From assembly GCA_050954885.1 (NCBI GenBank), contig JBPBPI010000111.1, positions 1 through 51,343 on the forward strand: a DNA stretch of 51,343 nucleotides, given 5' to 3'. The notes under the pieces were generated by a model that saw only the letters and a list, made by a program, of their open reading frames with translations, was not told the origin of the DNA and ran no database searches. The DNA comes from JBPBPI01 sp050954885. GTDB lineage: Bacteria > Pseudomonadota > Alphaproteobacteria > Caedimonadales > Caedimonadaceae. Shown piece by piece: positions 23,776 to 33,888 of this stretch (within the stretch, counting starts at the first letter, position 1; each line of letters starts with the position of its first letter). A program made the translations under genes and the position numbers.

Positions 23776-26583
23776 TTAAACTTGATCAGCTTGAGTTATT
23801 TCTGGCCCTTGATCTATATCATTTTCTAAGGGTAAGTCCTCTGATTCAATATCATCTTCATCACTTTGGGCATCGGCAATACGCGCAATTGATACCACTT
23901 TTTCACCATCTGATACGCGGAAGATGGTAACCCCTTGAGTTTGACGTCCTGCCACGCGAATATGTTTGACAGGACAACGAATGAGTTGTCCACCATCAGT
24001 CACCAAGACGATTTGATCATTATCACCCACCACAAAGCTATTGATAATTTTACCGGTTTTTGCCGTTAATTTCATACTGGCAAAACCTTGTACACCGCGA
24101 TTGGTAATCCGGTATTCAAAGGCGGATGAACGTTTGCCAAATCCACGGTCTGTCACCGTTAAAATAAATTGTTCTTGGGCTTCAAGTTCATTAAATCTTT
24201 CAGCTGAAAGAGTATTTGCAGAAGATAACTCATTAATCCCTTCTTCAGATTCTTCAATTTGCTCGATTTCTTCTTCTAAATCTTCTTCAAGATCTCTTTT
24301 TTGGCGAGAGAGCTTAATATAGGCATATCGTTCTTCTGGCAGCGTTTGTGTATGATTCAAAACAGTGATGGCGATCATCTCATCGCCTTTTGCCAATTTA
24401 ATGCCGCGGACACCTGTTGAAACCCGGCTGGCAAAAACTCTTAAATCAAGGAGTGAGAATCGAACACTTTTGCCTTCTCGGGTTGAAAGTAATATATCAT
24501 GATCATCGGTGCATTTAACGACACCCATCAAGGTTTCACCCTCGTCCAACTTCATGGCAATTTTACCATTGGCACGTACATTTAAGAAATCTGATAAATT
24601 GTTGCGCCTGACTGTGCCATGAGATGTAGCAAAAACAATTGACATTTTCTCCACTTCAGACTGATCTTTTGGCAGTGGTAGCACAGCTGATATAGTCTCG
24701 TCTTGAGCCAAAGGCAAAAGATTAATCATGGCTTTACCCAAAGTTTGAGGTGTACCAATAGGCAGACGATAAACCTTCATTAAATAGGCAATACCTTTGC
24801 TTGAGAAAAATAAAACCGGTGTGTGGGTATCCGCTACGAAGACATCTTTAACAAAATCTTCTTCACGCATTGACATTCCTGAACGCCCTTTACCGCCCCG
24901 CTTTTGCGCGCGATACGTGGCCAATGGTACGCGTTTAATGTAACCGTTTTGGCTGACGGTAATGACCATTTCTTCAACTTGAATCAGATCTTCAATTTCA
25001 ACCGAGCCATCGGCTTCTTCAATAGTTGTACGCCGAGGGGTTGCAAATTTTTCTTTGACCTCAAGCAATTCAGATTGCATGATATCATAAAGTTTTTCAC
25101 GAGATCCTAAAATTGAAAGATATTCTTTAATTTGTTCAATAATATGTTGAAGTTCATCATCGATTTTATGACGTTCAAGGCCTGTTAAACGGTGAAGTCT
25201 TAAATCTAAAATTGCACGGGCTTGAGCTTCTGAAAGTCGATATGTGGCTTGTTGTTGCACACCGTCAAATATTTTGAGACGTGATTCTTCTACCAAATTG
25301 ATCAGGGGTGCAATATCATGCGCTGGCCAATTGTGTGCCAAAATTTGCTCGCGGGCCACTTGAGGGTCAGCTGCATTTTTAATCAATTGAATCATGTCAT
25401 CAAGATTGGCTACGGCTACGGCAAGACCTAATAAAATGTGGGCACGATCACGGGCTTTACGCAATTCAAACTTAATACGACGTGTGATAACTTCATCTCG
25501 GAATTCGATAAATGCTTTGATAATATCTCGAACACTCAAAGATTTTGGCTGACCTTTATCAAGAGCCAATGTGTTAACACTGAAAGTGCTTTGTAGTGGC
25601 GTGTAACGATAAAGCTGATTTAAAACAACTTCGGGATTGGCTTCACGTTTAAGTTCGATCACCATACGAACACCATCGCGATCAGACTCGTCTCGTAGAT
25701 CTGAAATTCCGTCAATGAGCTTGAGTTTAACTACCTCTGCCATGCGCTCAATCATACGTGCTTTATTCACTTGATAAGGAACTTCAGTCACAATAATTGC
25801 TTGTCGGTCTTTGCGAATTTCTTCAAAATGCGTGCGACCTCGCATAATTACTGAACCGCGACCTGTTTTTGCGGCTTCATAAATTCCTGTGCGGCCTAAA
25901 ATAATACCGCCTGTTGGAAAATCAGGACCTTGAATATATCCCATAATTTCTTCAAGAGTGATATCAGGGTTATGAATATAGGCACAACATGCATCAACTA
26001 CCTCGCCCAAATTATGAGGCGGAATATTAGTTGCCATACCAACCGCAATACCACCTGCTCCATTTACCAATAAATTTGGATAGCGTGCAGGCAAAACAGT
26101 GGGTTCTAAATCTGTACCATCAAAATTGGGACGAAAATCAACCGTGTCTTGATCAATATCGGCCAAAAGAGAATGAGCCGCCTTGGATAATCGAGCTTCT
26201 GTATAACGATAAGCAGCTGCAGAATCGCCATCCATGGAACCAAAATTTCCCTGACCATCGACCAATGGCAAACGCATTGAAAAATCTTGCACCATGCGAA
26301 CCATGGCTTCATAAATAGGACTATCGCCATGGGGATGATATTTCATCATCACATATCCCACAGAATTTGCCGATTTTTTATAAGACTTCTCGTGAGTATT
26401 GCCAGATTCTTTCATCGCATAAAGAATACGACGATGTACTGGTTTCAGGCCATCACGAATGTCAGGAAGCGCGCGTGAGACAATGACACTCATGGCATAA
26501 TCTAAATAAGAACGTTTCATTTCCTCTTCAAGAGGAACAATCGTGATCTCAGAGGAGAGATGAACTTCGCTATTGGATGTCAA
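23776..26583 (-). CDS. gyrA: DNA gyrase subunit A
   Basis: A 935-residue breakage-reunion subunit. The catalytic Tyr is in DGDSAAAYRYTEARL (about residue 123). The quinolone region reads HGDSPIYEAMVRM, keeping Ser at the position equivalent to E. coli Ser83 and Glu at position 87. The GyrA-box is AQKRGGKGRSG. Beta-pinwheel CTD follows, with a Glu-rich insertion (~residues 755-790, EEDLEEEIEQIEES). The start is TTG 26583, supported by GAGGAG 8 bp upstream with no competing ATG. Acidic C-terminal tail. Confidence 0.97.
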   Translation of the reverse strand: MTSNSEVHLSSEITIVPLEEEMKRSYLDYAMSVIVSRALPDIRDGLKPVHRRILYAMKESGNTHEKSYKKSANSVGYVMMKYHPHGDSPIYEAMVRMVQDFSMRLPLVDGQGNFGSMDGDSAAAYRYTEARLSKAAHSLLADIDQDTVDFRPNFDGTDLEPTVLPARYPNLLVNGAGGIAVGMATNIPPHNLGEVVDACCAYIHNPDITLEEIMGYIQGPDFPTGGIILGRTGIYEAAKTGRGSVIMRGRTHFEEIRKDRQAIIVTEVPYQVNKARMIERMAEVVKLKLIDGISDLRDESDRDGVRMVIELKREANPEVVLNQLYRYTPLQSTFSVNTLALDKGQPKSLSVRDIIKAFIEFRDEVITRRIKFELRKARDRAHILLGLAVAVANLDDMIQLIKNAADPQVAREQILAHNWPAHDIAPLINLVEESRLKIFDGVQQQATYRLSEAQARAILDLRLHRLTGLERHKIDDELQHIIEQIKEYLSILGSREKLYDIMQSELLEVKEKFATPRRTTIEEADGSVEIEDLIQVEEMVITVSQNGYIKRVPLATYRAQKRGGKGRSGMSMREEDFVKDVFVADTHTPVLFFSSKGIAYLMKVYRLPIGTPQTLGKAMINLLPLAQDETISAVLPLPKDQSEVEKMSIVFATSHGTVRRNNLSDFLNVRANGKIAMKLDEGETLMGVVKCTDDHDILLSTREGKSVRFSLLDLRVFASRVSTGVRGIKLAKGDEMIAITVLNHTQTLPEERYAYIKLSRQKRDLEEDLEEEIEQIEESEEGINELSSANTLSAERFNELEAQEQFILTVTDRGFGKRSSAFEYRITNRGVQGFASMKLTAKTGKIINSFVVGDNDQIVLVTDGGQLIRCPVKHIRVAGRQTQGVTIFRVSDGEKVVSIARIADAQSDEDDIESEDLPLENDIDQGPEITQADQV

Positions 26584-26624
26584 AATAAAGGCTCCTCAAT
26601 GTGTAGAATTATGCAAAAATATGA

Positions 26625-27092
26625 TCAAAAGGGAATGTCATCATCAAGATCGTGAGATACCGAAGATTGTGATGAAGGTGATTTTGAAACATTATAACCT
26701 TGATCATAAGAATGCTCAGAAGGCCCTGAGTTACGATCTTGACGGCTGTCAAGCATCGTTATTTCACCACGATACTTTGATAAAATAACTTCAGTAATAA
26801 AACGTTCAACACCCGCATCATCTGTCCATTTGCGGGTTTGCAACTGTCCATCAACATGTACTTTAGCGCCTTTGCGCAAATATTTTTCACAAACATCAGC
26901 AAGTCGGTCATTAAACACAACAACTTTATGCCATTCTGTTCGTTCTTTACGCTCACCCGTTGACTTATCATTCCATGTCTCAGAGGTGGCCACCGGAAAT
27001 TGAACACTCTTATTGCCATCTTGACTGGTCCTAACTTTAGGATCAGCGCCCAGATTTCCAATTAAAATAACCTTATTTACCGAACCGGCCAT
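26625..27092 (-). CDS. ssb: Single-stranded DNA-binding protein
   Basis: 155 residues. OB-fold at 1-112 (VNKVILIGNLGADPKVR, WHKVVVFNDRLADV, VHVDGQLQTRKW). A Ser/Gln-rich linker follows, then the acidic tip DDDIPF that recruits repair and replication partners. Strong Shine-Dalgarno GGAGG before ATG 27092. Lies upstream of gyrA on the same strand (41-bp gap), perhaps a shared transcript. Confidence 0.97.
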   Translation of the reverse strand: MAGSVNKVILIGNLGADPKVRTSQDGNKSVQFPVATSETWNDKSTGERKERTEWHKVVVFNDRLADVCEKYLRKGAKVHVDGQLQTRKWTDDAGVERFITEVILSKYRGEITMLDSRQDRNSGPSEHSYDQGYNVSKSPSSQSSVSHDLDDDIPF

Positions 27093-27173
27093 ATTTCCTC
27101 CAAAATCAATCTAATATGTACTTATAGTTATAAAACAAAATTAGGTTTGAATCTACCCTCAAATCCTTGGAAA

Positions 27174-27207
27174 ACCATATAATTTGAAAATTATATGGTC
27201 CTTTTTT
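27174..27207. terminator. Terminator after sodB
   Basis: A 12-bp stem ACCATATAATTT / AAATTATATGGT with a 2-nt gap. A run of T (27202-27207) lies on the plus strand and TTTT on the minus side. It sits between the sodB stop (27229) and ssb start (27092), so its use is to end sodB transcription on the minus strand. Confidence 0.75.
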
Positions 27208-27228
27208 ACTCAGATAATTTTTATAAAA

Positions 27229-27834
27229 TTATTCTGATACAGATTGCAATTTCTCTTCAACCCATCCCCAATTTACAAGATGATTTAAAAATGTCTCAAC
27301 GTAATCTGCACGCTTGTTTTGGTAATCTAAATAATAAGCATGTTCCCAAACATCACACGTCAGCAATGCTTTTTGACTTTGTGTCCATGGCAAGTCTGCA
27401 TTAGATGTTTTAACAACTTTTAAGGTTCCTTGATCTTCAACAAGCCAAGCCCAACCACTACCGAATTGCGCAACTGCTGCTTCTTTAAATTCTTTTTTAA
27501 AGGCATCAAAGCTGCCAAAATCTTTCTCAATGCGAGAGAGCAATCCGCCTGAAGGATGACCACCACCATTTTGTTTCATACAATGCCAATAAAATGTATG
27601 ATTCCAAACTTGAGCCGCATTATTAAAAATCTTTTTTCTAGCGTCGTCTTTATAGGTAATTTTAATAACTTCATTTAAAGATTTATCTTGAAGATCTGTT
27701 CCTTCAACTAATTTGTTTAAAGTATCAACATACGTTTTATGATGCTTGTCATAATGAAAATTTAAGGTCTCGGCTGTAATATAAGGCTCTAGAGCCGATT
27801 TATCGTAAGGCAAAGGAGGTAATTCAAAAGGCAT
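27229..27834 (-). CDS. sodB: Superoxide dismutase (Fe type)
   Basis: 201 residues, converts superoxide to peroxide and oxygen. Metal ligands: His27 in LNFHYDKHHKTYV, His in WNHTFYWHCM, Asp and His in CDVWEHAYYLDY. AVAQFGSGWAWLV with Gln in the active site indicates the iron form. Strong start context (GGAG before ATG 27834). No signal peptide, so cytoplasmic. Confidence 0.96.
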   Translation of the reverse strand: MPFELPPLPYDKSALEPYITAETLNFHYDKHHKTYVDTLNKLVEGTDLQDKSLNEVIKITYKDDARKKIFNNAAQVWNHTFYWHCMKQNGGGHPSGGLLSRIEKDFGSFDAFKKEFKEAAVAQFGSGWAWLVEDQGTLKVVKTSNADLPWTQSQKALLTCDVWEHAYYLDYQNKRADYVETFLNHLVNWGWVEEKLQSVSE

Positions 27835-27970
27835 ATTTTTTCTCCAACTGGTAAAGATATTTTTTCAAAAAATACATAGTATAATTTTACAAATTATATT
27901 CAAAAAATTATAAAGGCATTACAAAAAATATACCATTAATTTTATCTTCTTTTTAACAATCATTAAATTA

Positions 27971-30247
27971 TTACAACCCTTGGACTGATGATCCAGGTGC
28001 TGTGTTGTTTAAACGGAAAGGCTGACTAAACTCACCCAAATTTTTAAAGTTAACGCGGAACATATAAATTAAACCTGGTTTTAAATCTTGATTGTCGTTA
28101 AAGAAACTTTTGGTCAATGTATTCGAAAGTGTAAAACATTCATTTTGATACGTAAGAGATACACCTTGAGACAATGTATAAGCTTTTTTTCCCAAATTGC
28201 GTGTCGTGGTCAGATTTGCTGACCAATTTTCATAAAAGGCTGAACTTAATATTAAAACCAACTGTTTATCAGATAAATCTTTAGGATTATCGGAAAGGAT
28301 GGGTAATTGGTTATAGTTTGCTGTCAAAGTTAAAATTGGTTTACCCAGGGAAGCACTGGTTTCATTGCGATAAAAACGAAAATCTGGCAACTTATTTCGC
28401 TTTAATAGAAAACGTGTTTTAACACTGAGCCAATCCTGATAATTGTATTTAACACGTGCCACAATATCTGATACCTGCTTGTCTAGACCTGTTTTTGCAA
28501 GATATGCCCCTGGTTTTTGAACCGCAATACTTTGGCCTACAAAAAAACCAATATTACTCGCAGATTTGTTTGAAAATCCCGCCATATTGAAGCCATAATT
28601 AAGACGTGAGCCGCCATCAATACGATCAAGCCCTGAAAACCGCGATTCGTTCATAACATTGGCATCACTAAATTCGATAGCCCCACTATCTTCGTTTGGT
28701 ATTTTTGTTGACATTGGTGATTTAGCAGGTGCCACCACAACGCCCACTAATGGTTCTAAAATGACACGATAATCTTGAGAATTTCGTAAAAACGGATACG
28801 CCCAATTTGCATAAGCTTGAGGAAAAAATCTTGCAACATTACCATTGTATCTAGAAGAGTCATTTGCGCCTTTCGGGCGAAATCCATGAACATTGTAAAG
28901 ATCACCCCGAAGTTTTGCTCCAAAAGTGTAATCCTCACCGTACGTGGTTAAATATTTCTTTTGCCAGCCCCCTGTTGTTGAGAGACGGCCATATTTTGCG
29001 CCTTCCTCACGCGTTAGGACGATTGCATCACTATCGAGGCTGAATCTACCACCATTTTTATCAGGCTGTCCCAAATAATTAATGGTTATCCAAGGAAACA
29101 ATAAAGGTGTTGTTTTGTCTTCATCTCCCTCACGCAAACCTTGAAAACTGTATCCTTGAATCACACCATAATTACGATTCCAAAAACCTTCTCCATAAAT
29201 ATGAGAGGTTAAAAAAGAGCTATTGGGATATCCAAGATTTGGATACCTACGCAAGTAAGAAGAGTCACTGGCACGTTCAATTTTAAGACCACCCCGTGTA
29301 TGTGTCGTAAAATCATAATTTATTTCAGGTGCCAAATGCCAACGTATACGATCTGACTCTTTGGCTTTTAAACCTTTGGTCTTTTGTTCACTTTCAGGAT
29401 TTATGATAGATGATCCTGGGTCAAGGCTACCTTTAAAAATAAATTGACCCCTTTCAAATCTTTGTCTGTACTCAAGTGCCATGATCCCGTGACCATTGGT
29501 CTGAATAAGCGGCATGAGTGTCATATCTTTATCATCAGAAATAGCCCAAAAATATTCAGCTGTTGAAAACCATCCTAAAGCTGGTGTTGCATTGGCTGCT
29601 ATATTTAAAAGTCCTGTTCTTCTTTTAACATTGGGCGATGGATGACTTAGGTAAGGCGTGTATAAGATAGGCACACCAAGTATTTCAATGAAAGCATCTG
29701 TATAAGAGATATTTTCTGAAACTTCGTCTAATTCTGCATGTTTGGCTTTAAGTTGCCAAAAAGGTGGTTTGGTAGGATCTGTCTTACATAAATTACAGGG
29801 TGAATAAACAACTTGATCCAAATGAGAAATTTCAGCATTTTCACGATTTCCGCGATTGGCCACCATGCGTGAATTATCGGTCAATGTCATGCGTACTTTG
29901 TTAACAAAACCTGTTTTGAAATCACCACCAAATTCTGCATAATCCAAATAAACAATGTCGCCTAAACCTTCATCTAAACGCACATGGCCTGTGGCTGTCA
30001 TTATTTCTGTTTTTTCGTTGTAGGTCACAACATCGGCCCATAAAATGCGGCCGTCTTGTTCGATTTCAACATTACCACGTGCGGTCAATATGTCATTTTC
30101 ATTATCGTGATGAACCTCATCGGCATATAACAACGTCCCTTTACTATTTTCTGAGGAAGAAAAAGTTTTAACCACAGCCGCAGATGCTGCATTGATAAGT
30201 GTAATCATTATGAAAACAATGAATTTAATCCTTCTGTTTTCGTTCAC
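27971..30247 (-). CDS. lptD: LPS-assembly outer membrane protein LptD
   Basis: 758 residues. Signal peptide (about 1-23), N-terminal OstA/LptA-like beta-jellyroll (about 38-150: LLYADEVHHDNENDILTARG), then a long beta-barrel. SPCNLCKTD supplies an N-terminal Cys pair that can form disulfides with the lone C-terminal Cys (NECF). It inserts LPS into the outer leaflet. Starts with GTG 30247, AAGGAT upstream, 3 bp after the lptG stop. Last gene of lptF-lptG-lptD, implying that this bacterium still exports LPS. Confidence 0.95.
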   Translation of the reverse strand: MNENRRIKFIVFIMITLINAASAAVVKTFSSSENSKGTLLYADEVHHDNENDILTARGNVEIEQDGRILWADVVTYNEKTEIMTATGHVRLDEGLGDIVYLDYAEFGGDFKTGFVNKVRMTLTDNSRMVANRGNRENAEISHLDQVVYSPCNLCKTDPTKPPFWQLKAKHAELDEVSENISYTDAFIEILGVPILYTPYLSHPSPNVKRRTGLLNIAANATPALGWFSTAEYFWAISDDKDMTLMPLIQTNGHGIMALEYRQRFERGQFIFKGSLDPGSSIINPESEQKTKGLKAKESDRIRWHLAPEINYDFTTHTRGGLKIERASDSSYLRRYPNLGYPNSSFLTSHIYGEGFWNRNYGVIQGYSFQGLREGDEDKTTPLLFPWITINYLGQPDKNGGRFSLDSDAIVLTREEGAKYGRLSTTGGWQKKYLTTYGEDYTFGAKLRGDLYNVHGFRPKGANDSSRYNGNVARFFPQAYANWAYPFLRNSQDYRVILEPLVGVVVAPAKSPMSTKIPNEDSGAIEFSDANVMNESRFSGLDRIDGGSRLNYGFNMAGFSNKSASNIGFFVGQSIAVQKPGAYLAKTGLDKQVSDIVARVKYNYQDWLSVKTRFLLKRNKLPDFRFYRNETSASLGKPILTLTANYNQLPILSDNPKDLSDKQLVLILSSAFYENWSANLTTTRNLGKKAYTLSQGVSLTYQNECFTLSNTLTKSFFNDNQDLKPGLIYMFRVNFKNLGEFSQPFRLNNTAPGSSVQGL

Positions 30248-30250
30248 TTT

Positions 30251-31345
30251 TTATCCTTCCTCGAAATGTAATAAGACCGTTATTGCCAAAAGAGCACTGA
30301 TACTAACAGGTATCCAAGCCGCCAAAATAATGGGGAGCGTTCCTGAATTGCCCAGAGCATAAGTGATATCGCGCAAGAAATATAGTATGAAGGCACTTAA
30401 AGCACCTGTACTGATAAGAATTGCTGTTCCTTGTTCTCTAACGGGACGCAAAGCACAACTTGCGGCAAGTATTACCATAATACCTAACCAAATCCATCTT
30501 GCGATCAAAGAATGCCAATATAAATCATATTTATGGCCAGACAATCCCGATTGTTCAAGCATTTTTGATGTATTGGGAAGATCCCAAAAAGAAATACTTG
30601 TGGGATGACGTTTGTTGTTTTGAAATTGATCAATAGACAAGGTGGTTGGCAAGTTAAGTTCTTCTTGATAATGAGGTTTAGATTGTAAAACTTGGCTCCA
30701 ACTTTTGCGAAGAATCAAAAATTTCTCTTGAAAATAAATTTCTTTGACCTGAAATCTTTTTTCAAATTTTTCTTGACGATATTCAAAGATATCGACGTTG
30801 TGGGCTGTTTTTAATTGTCGATCTATATATTCTATGTGATAAATACGGCGGGTATTTTTCATCTTTTCTTGAATCCATACACCGGATTCAGCAACCACAA
30901 TATTGTCAACCATATTGCCAAAATATTGATTATCTAGGGATTCATACCGCTTCATCATTTGTGACGCAATAGGCTGAAAAGCCGTCATATCAAAAAAACC
31001 TAAAATCCAAACAACAGTCATAAGAGGCGCTAAAATTTGCCAAATGGAAAGGCCTGAAATTTTCATAACAAGCATTTCTTGATGGCGGTTTAAATTCCAC
31101 AACGTTAAAATTGAAGAAAAAAGAACAATAAAAGGAAATATTTGTTCAATAAATGACGGTACTTTTAAAAACAACATTTGCAATAAAACATTGAATCCAA
31201 TATGCGCCTTTGAAGAAGATTTACGAATTATTTCAGAAAATTCAATTAGTAAAACTAAGGCTGTGATTGTTAACCCGACAATTAAAATCCATTTTAAAAA
31301 ATGTCTAGCTAAATAAAAAGATAATGTGATTTTGGGCATGATCAT
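30251..31345 (-). CDS. lptG: LPS export permease LptG
   Basis: 364 residues of the LptF/LptG (YjgP/YjgQ) family. N-terminal TM helices (SFYLARHFLKWILIVGLTI, LIEFSEIIRK), a periplasmic jellyroll in the middle, and three C-terminal TM helices. With LptF and the ATPase LptB (not in this window) it extracts LPS from the inner membrane. ATGA overlap with the lptF stop. ATG 31339 is an alternative start. Confidence 0.92.
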   Translation of the reverse strand: MIMPKITLSFYLARHFLKWILIVGLTITALVLLIEFSEIIRKSSSKAHIGFNVLLQMLFLKVPSFIEQIFPFIVLFSSILTLWNLNRHQEMLVMKISGLSIWQILAPLMTVVWILGFFDMTAFQPIASQMMKRYESLDNQYFGNMVDNIVVAESGVWIQEKMKNTRRIYHIEYIDRQLKTAHNVDIFEYRQEKFEKRFQVKEIYFQEKFLILRKSWSQVLQSKPHYQEELNLPTTLSIDQFQNNKRHPTSISFWDLPNTSKMLEQSGLSGHKYDLYWHSLIARWIWLGIMVILAASCALRPVREQGTAILISTGALSAFILYFLRDITYALGNSGTLPIILAAWIPVSISALLAITVLLHFEEG

Positions 31346-32448
31346 ATTACCTTGTTAGAAAATTTTAAATTATTTTTTGTCTTTAAAACAATAAAGGTCG
31401 TTATGACACAAATAATGACCAAAACATAGGCTATAATGACAGCGAAATCGGACTTTTCAGAAAGATTAATAAGAGTCATAATTAAGATCTGTAGAAGTAA
31501 ACTCAAAACAACAATCAGAGAAATTTTCTTAGACCTTCCACGACGGTTATAATCGCCTGTTAAAAACAGTGCCATCGCAATTCCTGTGAAACAAAAAACG
31601 GTCAACGGAATAATTAAACGTTTATGTGCCTCTGTGTAAAACTTTTTCATCATACGGGGCGTTTCAACCGTTGGATCAGGACTCAGAAGATCTGTGATGT
31701 ACCTTTCATAAGGTTTTTGACGTGGTTTTATCGTTTGAGCATCACCCATCGTAAGATCGATTGAATAACTATCAAAAATAAGTAAATTTAATTTACCTGT
31801 TTTGACATCGATACTTTGGCGGTTACCATTTAACATTAAAATATTTAAACCCTCAGAATTTTCTGTTACCAAACCACGATCTGCAATAAGCGTAAAAGGT
31901 TCATTTTTTACGCGGGCATCATAAATTAACAATCCTTTTAATTCACCATTTCGCTTTCGTTCTTTGGCAAAAACTGTGATCCCTTTAAATGTATTAAATT
32001 CTCCTGGTTGAATCAGATAAGATGTGATGTTGTTGCGGACATGATGTTCAACCGTGCGAAAATGTTGGAAAGAAAGAGGCAGAAAATACAAATTTAAGCC
32101 GTATAAAAATAAAGCCACAATTAAAGCAAATGAAAAGGCGGGCGCGGCCAAAGATTTGTTACTAAATCCCGAACCCCGCATGACAATCAATTCACTATCG
32201 ACGAAGAAACGGTTATATGTAAACAACAAGGCAATTAATGTTGAAATAGGCAAGATAATACTGACCAAATCCGGAATTAAAAAAAGAATCATTTGGAAAA
32301 ATATACTGATGGGAAAGCCACGATTTAAGACAACATCAATAAATCTTAAAGATTGAGTCAACGCAATTGCTGTAGTCAATATCGTTGTTATAAAAAAAGT
32401 CATCAAAGCAAGTTGCTTGAAAATATAAAAATTGATAATCTTGATCAT
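31342..32448 (-). CDS. lptF: LPS export permease LptF
   Basis: 368 residues. N-terminal INFYIFKQLALMTFFITTIL, then RGFPISIFFQMILFLIPDLV and the coupling-helix region SELIVMRGSGFSN are typical of LptF. The central periplasmic domain and C-terminal TM helices are present. First gene of the lptF-lptG-lptD operon, divergent from surA across a 150-bp promoter region. Confidence 0.93.
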   Translation of the reverse strand: MIKIINFYIFKQLALMTFFITTILTTAIALTQSLRFIDVVLNRGFPISIFFQMILFLIPDLVSIILPISTLIALLFTYNRFFVDSELIVMRGSGFSNKSLAAPAFSFALIVALFLYGLNLYFLPLSFQHFRTVEHHVRNNITSYLIQPGEFNTFKGITVFAKERKRNGELKGLLIYDARVKNEPFTLIADRGLVTENSEGLNILMLNGNRQSIDVKTGKLNLLIFDSYSIDLTMGDAQTIKPRQKPYERYITDLLSPDPTVETPRMMKKFYTEAHKRLIIPLTVFCFTGIAMALFLTGDYNRRGRSKKISLIVVLSLLLQILIMTLINLSEKSDFAVIIAYVLVIICVITTFIVLKTKNNLKFSNKVI

Positions 32449-32601
32449 TGTGTATGTAATAAAATCCTTGCCATTGGCCTTCGTTTACGTGTATGGCATA
32501 TTTTGAAACAATTTACCAATCTTGGTTTGTAAAATAGATAAACACCAAAGCTCAAGAAAAATTTTAACAACTTTTTTTCAAATAGTAGGTCAACTTTAAA
32601 C

Positions 32602-33876
32602 ATGTTAAATCGCTTCAATACTTTTTTCTTTTGCTCTCTGCTCTTCATTGCAAGTGTCTTTTTTGGCCCCAAAGTGTCCTGTCAAGAAGTTGGAAAAATT
32701 GTAGCCGTTGTGAACGATCATATCATTTCAGTCAATGATTTAGAGGCACGTATGAAACTTGCCTTGATTTCTTCAGGACTTGAAGACACAGCGGACGCTC
32801 GAAAAAGTTTACAAGATCAGTTATTACAATCTATGATTAATGAGATTTTACAAAAATCAACGGCTGAAAAATTTGACATCAAAGCTTCTGAACCGGATGT
32901 ATTGCGCGCTTTTGCGGATCTTGAAAATCGAAATAATATGCAGCCCGGGCAAATGAAAGAAATTTTAAAGTTTCATACGATTCCACTTGAAAGTATGTTC
33001 AATCAAATTCGCGCCCAATTATCATGGCGAGATTATATTCAAGAAAAATACAGTCATTTAATTCAAATCAGCCCCCAAGATATTGACCAAGCTATGAAAC
33101 AATCTGCCGTTAAAAAAGACAAACCTCAATTTTTATTGGCTGAAATATTTTTAAGTGTAGACAATCCAAATGATGACGACAAAGTCAAACAAAAAGCCAA
33201 TGAATTTGTGGCTGAAATTCGTAAAGGGACGTCGTTTATGGCGCTTGCTCAACAATTTTCGCAAAATGCCAGTGCGGCGCGCGGTGGTGACATTGGTTGG
33301 CTGACAAACGATCAGTTGGATCCTAATTTGTCATCAGCCATCCAATCTTTGGACTTAAACCAAGTGACGGATCCGATTAAAACACCAACAGGATATTATA
33401 TTGTTTTACTAAGAGATCGTCGTGCCCCTGGTGAGAGTATTGGCAAAGATACACTCATGACCTTTACACAAGTGTTGTTTCCCGTATCACAACCTTATAC
33501 AGATGAAAAACTTGAACCCATTTTTGCAAAAGCCAATGGCATCGTCAATAATGCCACCGGTTGCGGTCTTTTAAAGAAATTAGCATCCGGAGATTCGAGT
33601 ATTCAAATTAAGGAAATTCAAAAAGCACATCTTCAGGATATGGCACCGCAACTTAAAGATTTGTTGTTAAAGTTACCCCTTGGAAAAGCCAACGAACCGA
33701 TTTTAAGTGATTTAGGCTTCATTGTTTTCATGATGTGTGAGAAAGAAGATATCAATCCTGACAATCCAACATCACGTGACGTTCAAACCTCTTTATTTGA
33801 GAAAAAACTTGAACAAATGGCGCAACGCGAGCTGCGTAATGTGCGTCAATCGGCGCATATTGATATTCGTCTTTAA
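32602..33876 (+). CDS. surA: Periplasmic chaperone / peptidyl-prolyl isomerase SurA
   Basis: 424 residues. Signal peptide (FFFCSLLFIASVFFGPKVSC), N-terminal SurA domain (VAVVNDHIISVNDLEARMKL), then a parvulin rotamase domain (FLLAEIFLSVD, then FSQNASAARGGDIGWLTNDQ) and a second, degenerate PPIase-like segment. Escorts outer-membrane proteins, including LptD, to the BAM complex. Divergent from lptF; rsmA follows on the same strand. Confidence 0.93.
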   Translation: MLNRFNTFFFCSLLFIASVFFGPKVSCQEVGKIVAVVNDHIISVNDLEARMKLALISSGLEDTADARKSLQDQLLQSMINEILQKSTAEKFDIKASEPDVLRAFADLENRNNMQPGQMKEILKFHTIPLESMFNQIRAQLSWRDYIQEKYSHLIQISPQDIDQAMKQSAVKKDKPQFLLAEIFLSVDNPNDDDKVKQKANEFVAEIRKGTSFMALAQQFSQNASAARGGDIGWLTNDQLDPNLSSAIQSLDLNQVTDPIKTPTGYYIVLLRDRRAPGESIGKDTLMTFTQVLFPVSQPYTDEKLEPIFAKANGIVNNATGCGLLKKLASGDSSIQIKEIQKAHLQDMAPQLKDLLLKLPLGKANEPILSDLGFIVFMMCEKEDINPDNPTSRDVQTSLFEKKLEQMAQRELRNVRQSAHIDIRL

Positions 33877-33888
33877 GGGAGCAAGACA

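Noticed and set aside
24031..24330. Open frames antisense to gyrA and other housekeeping genes
   Set aside because: They are shadows of strongly conserved genes, lack ribosome sites and give no recognisable protein.
26250..26400. Quinolone-resistance substitution in GyrA
   Set aside because: Ser is kept at the position equivalent to E. coli 83, and Glu at position 87 is within normal family variation.
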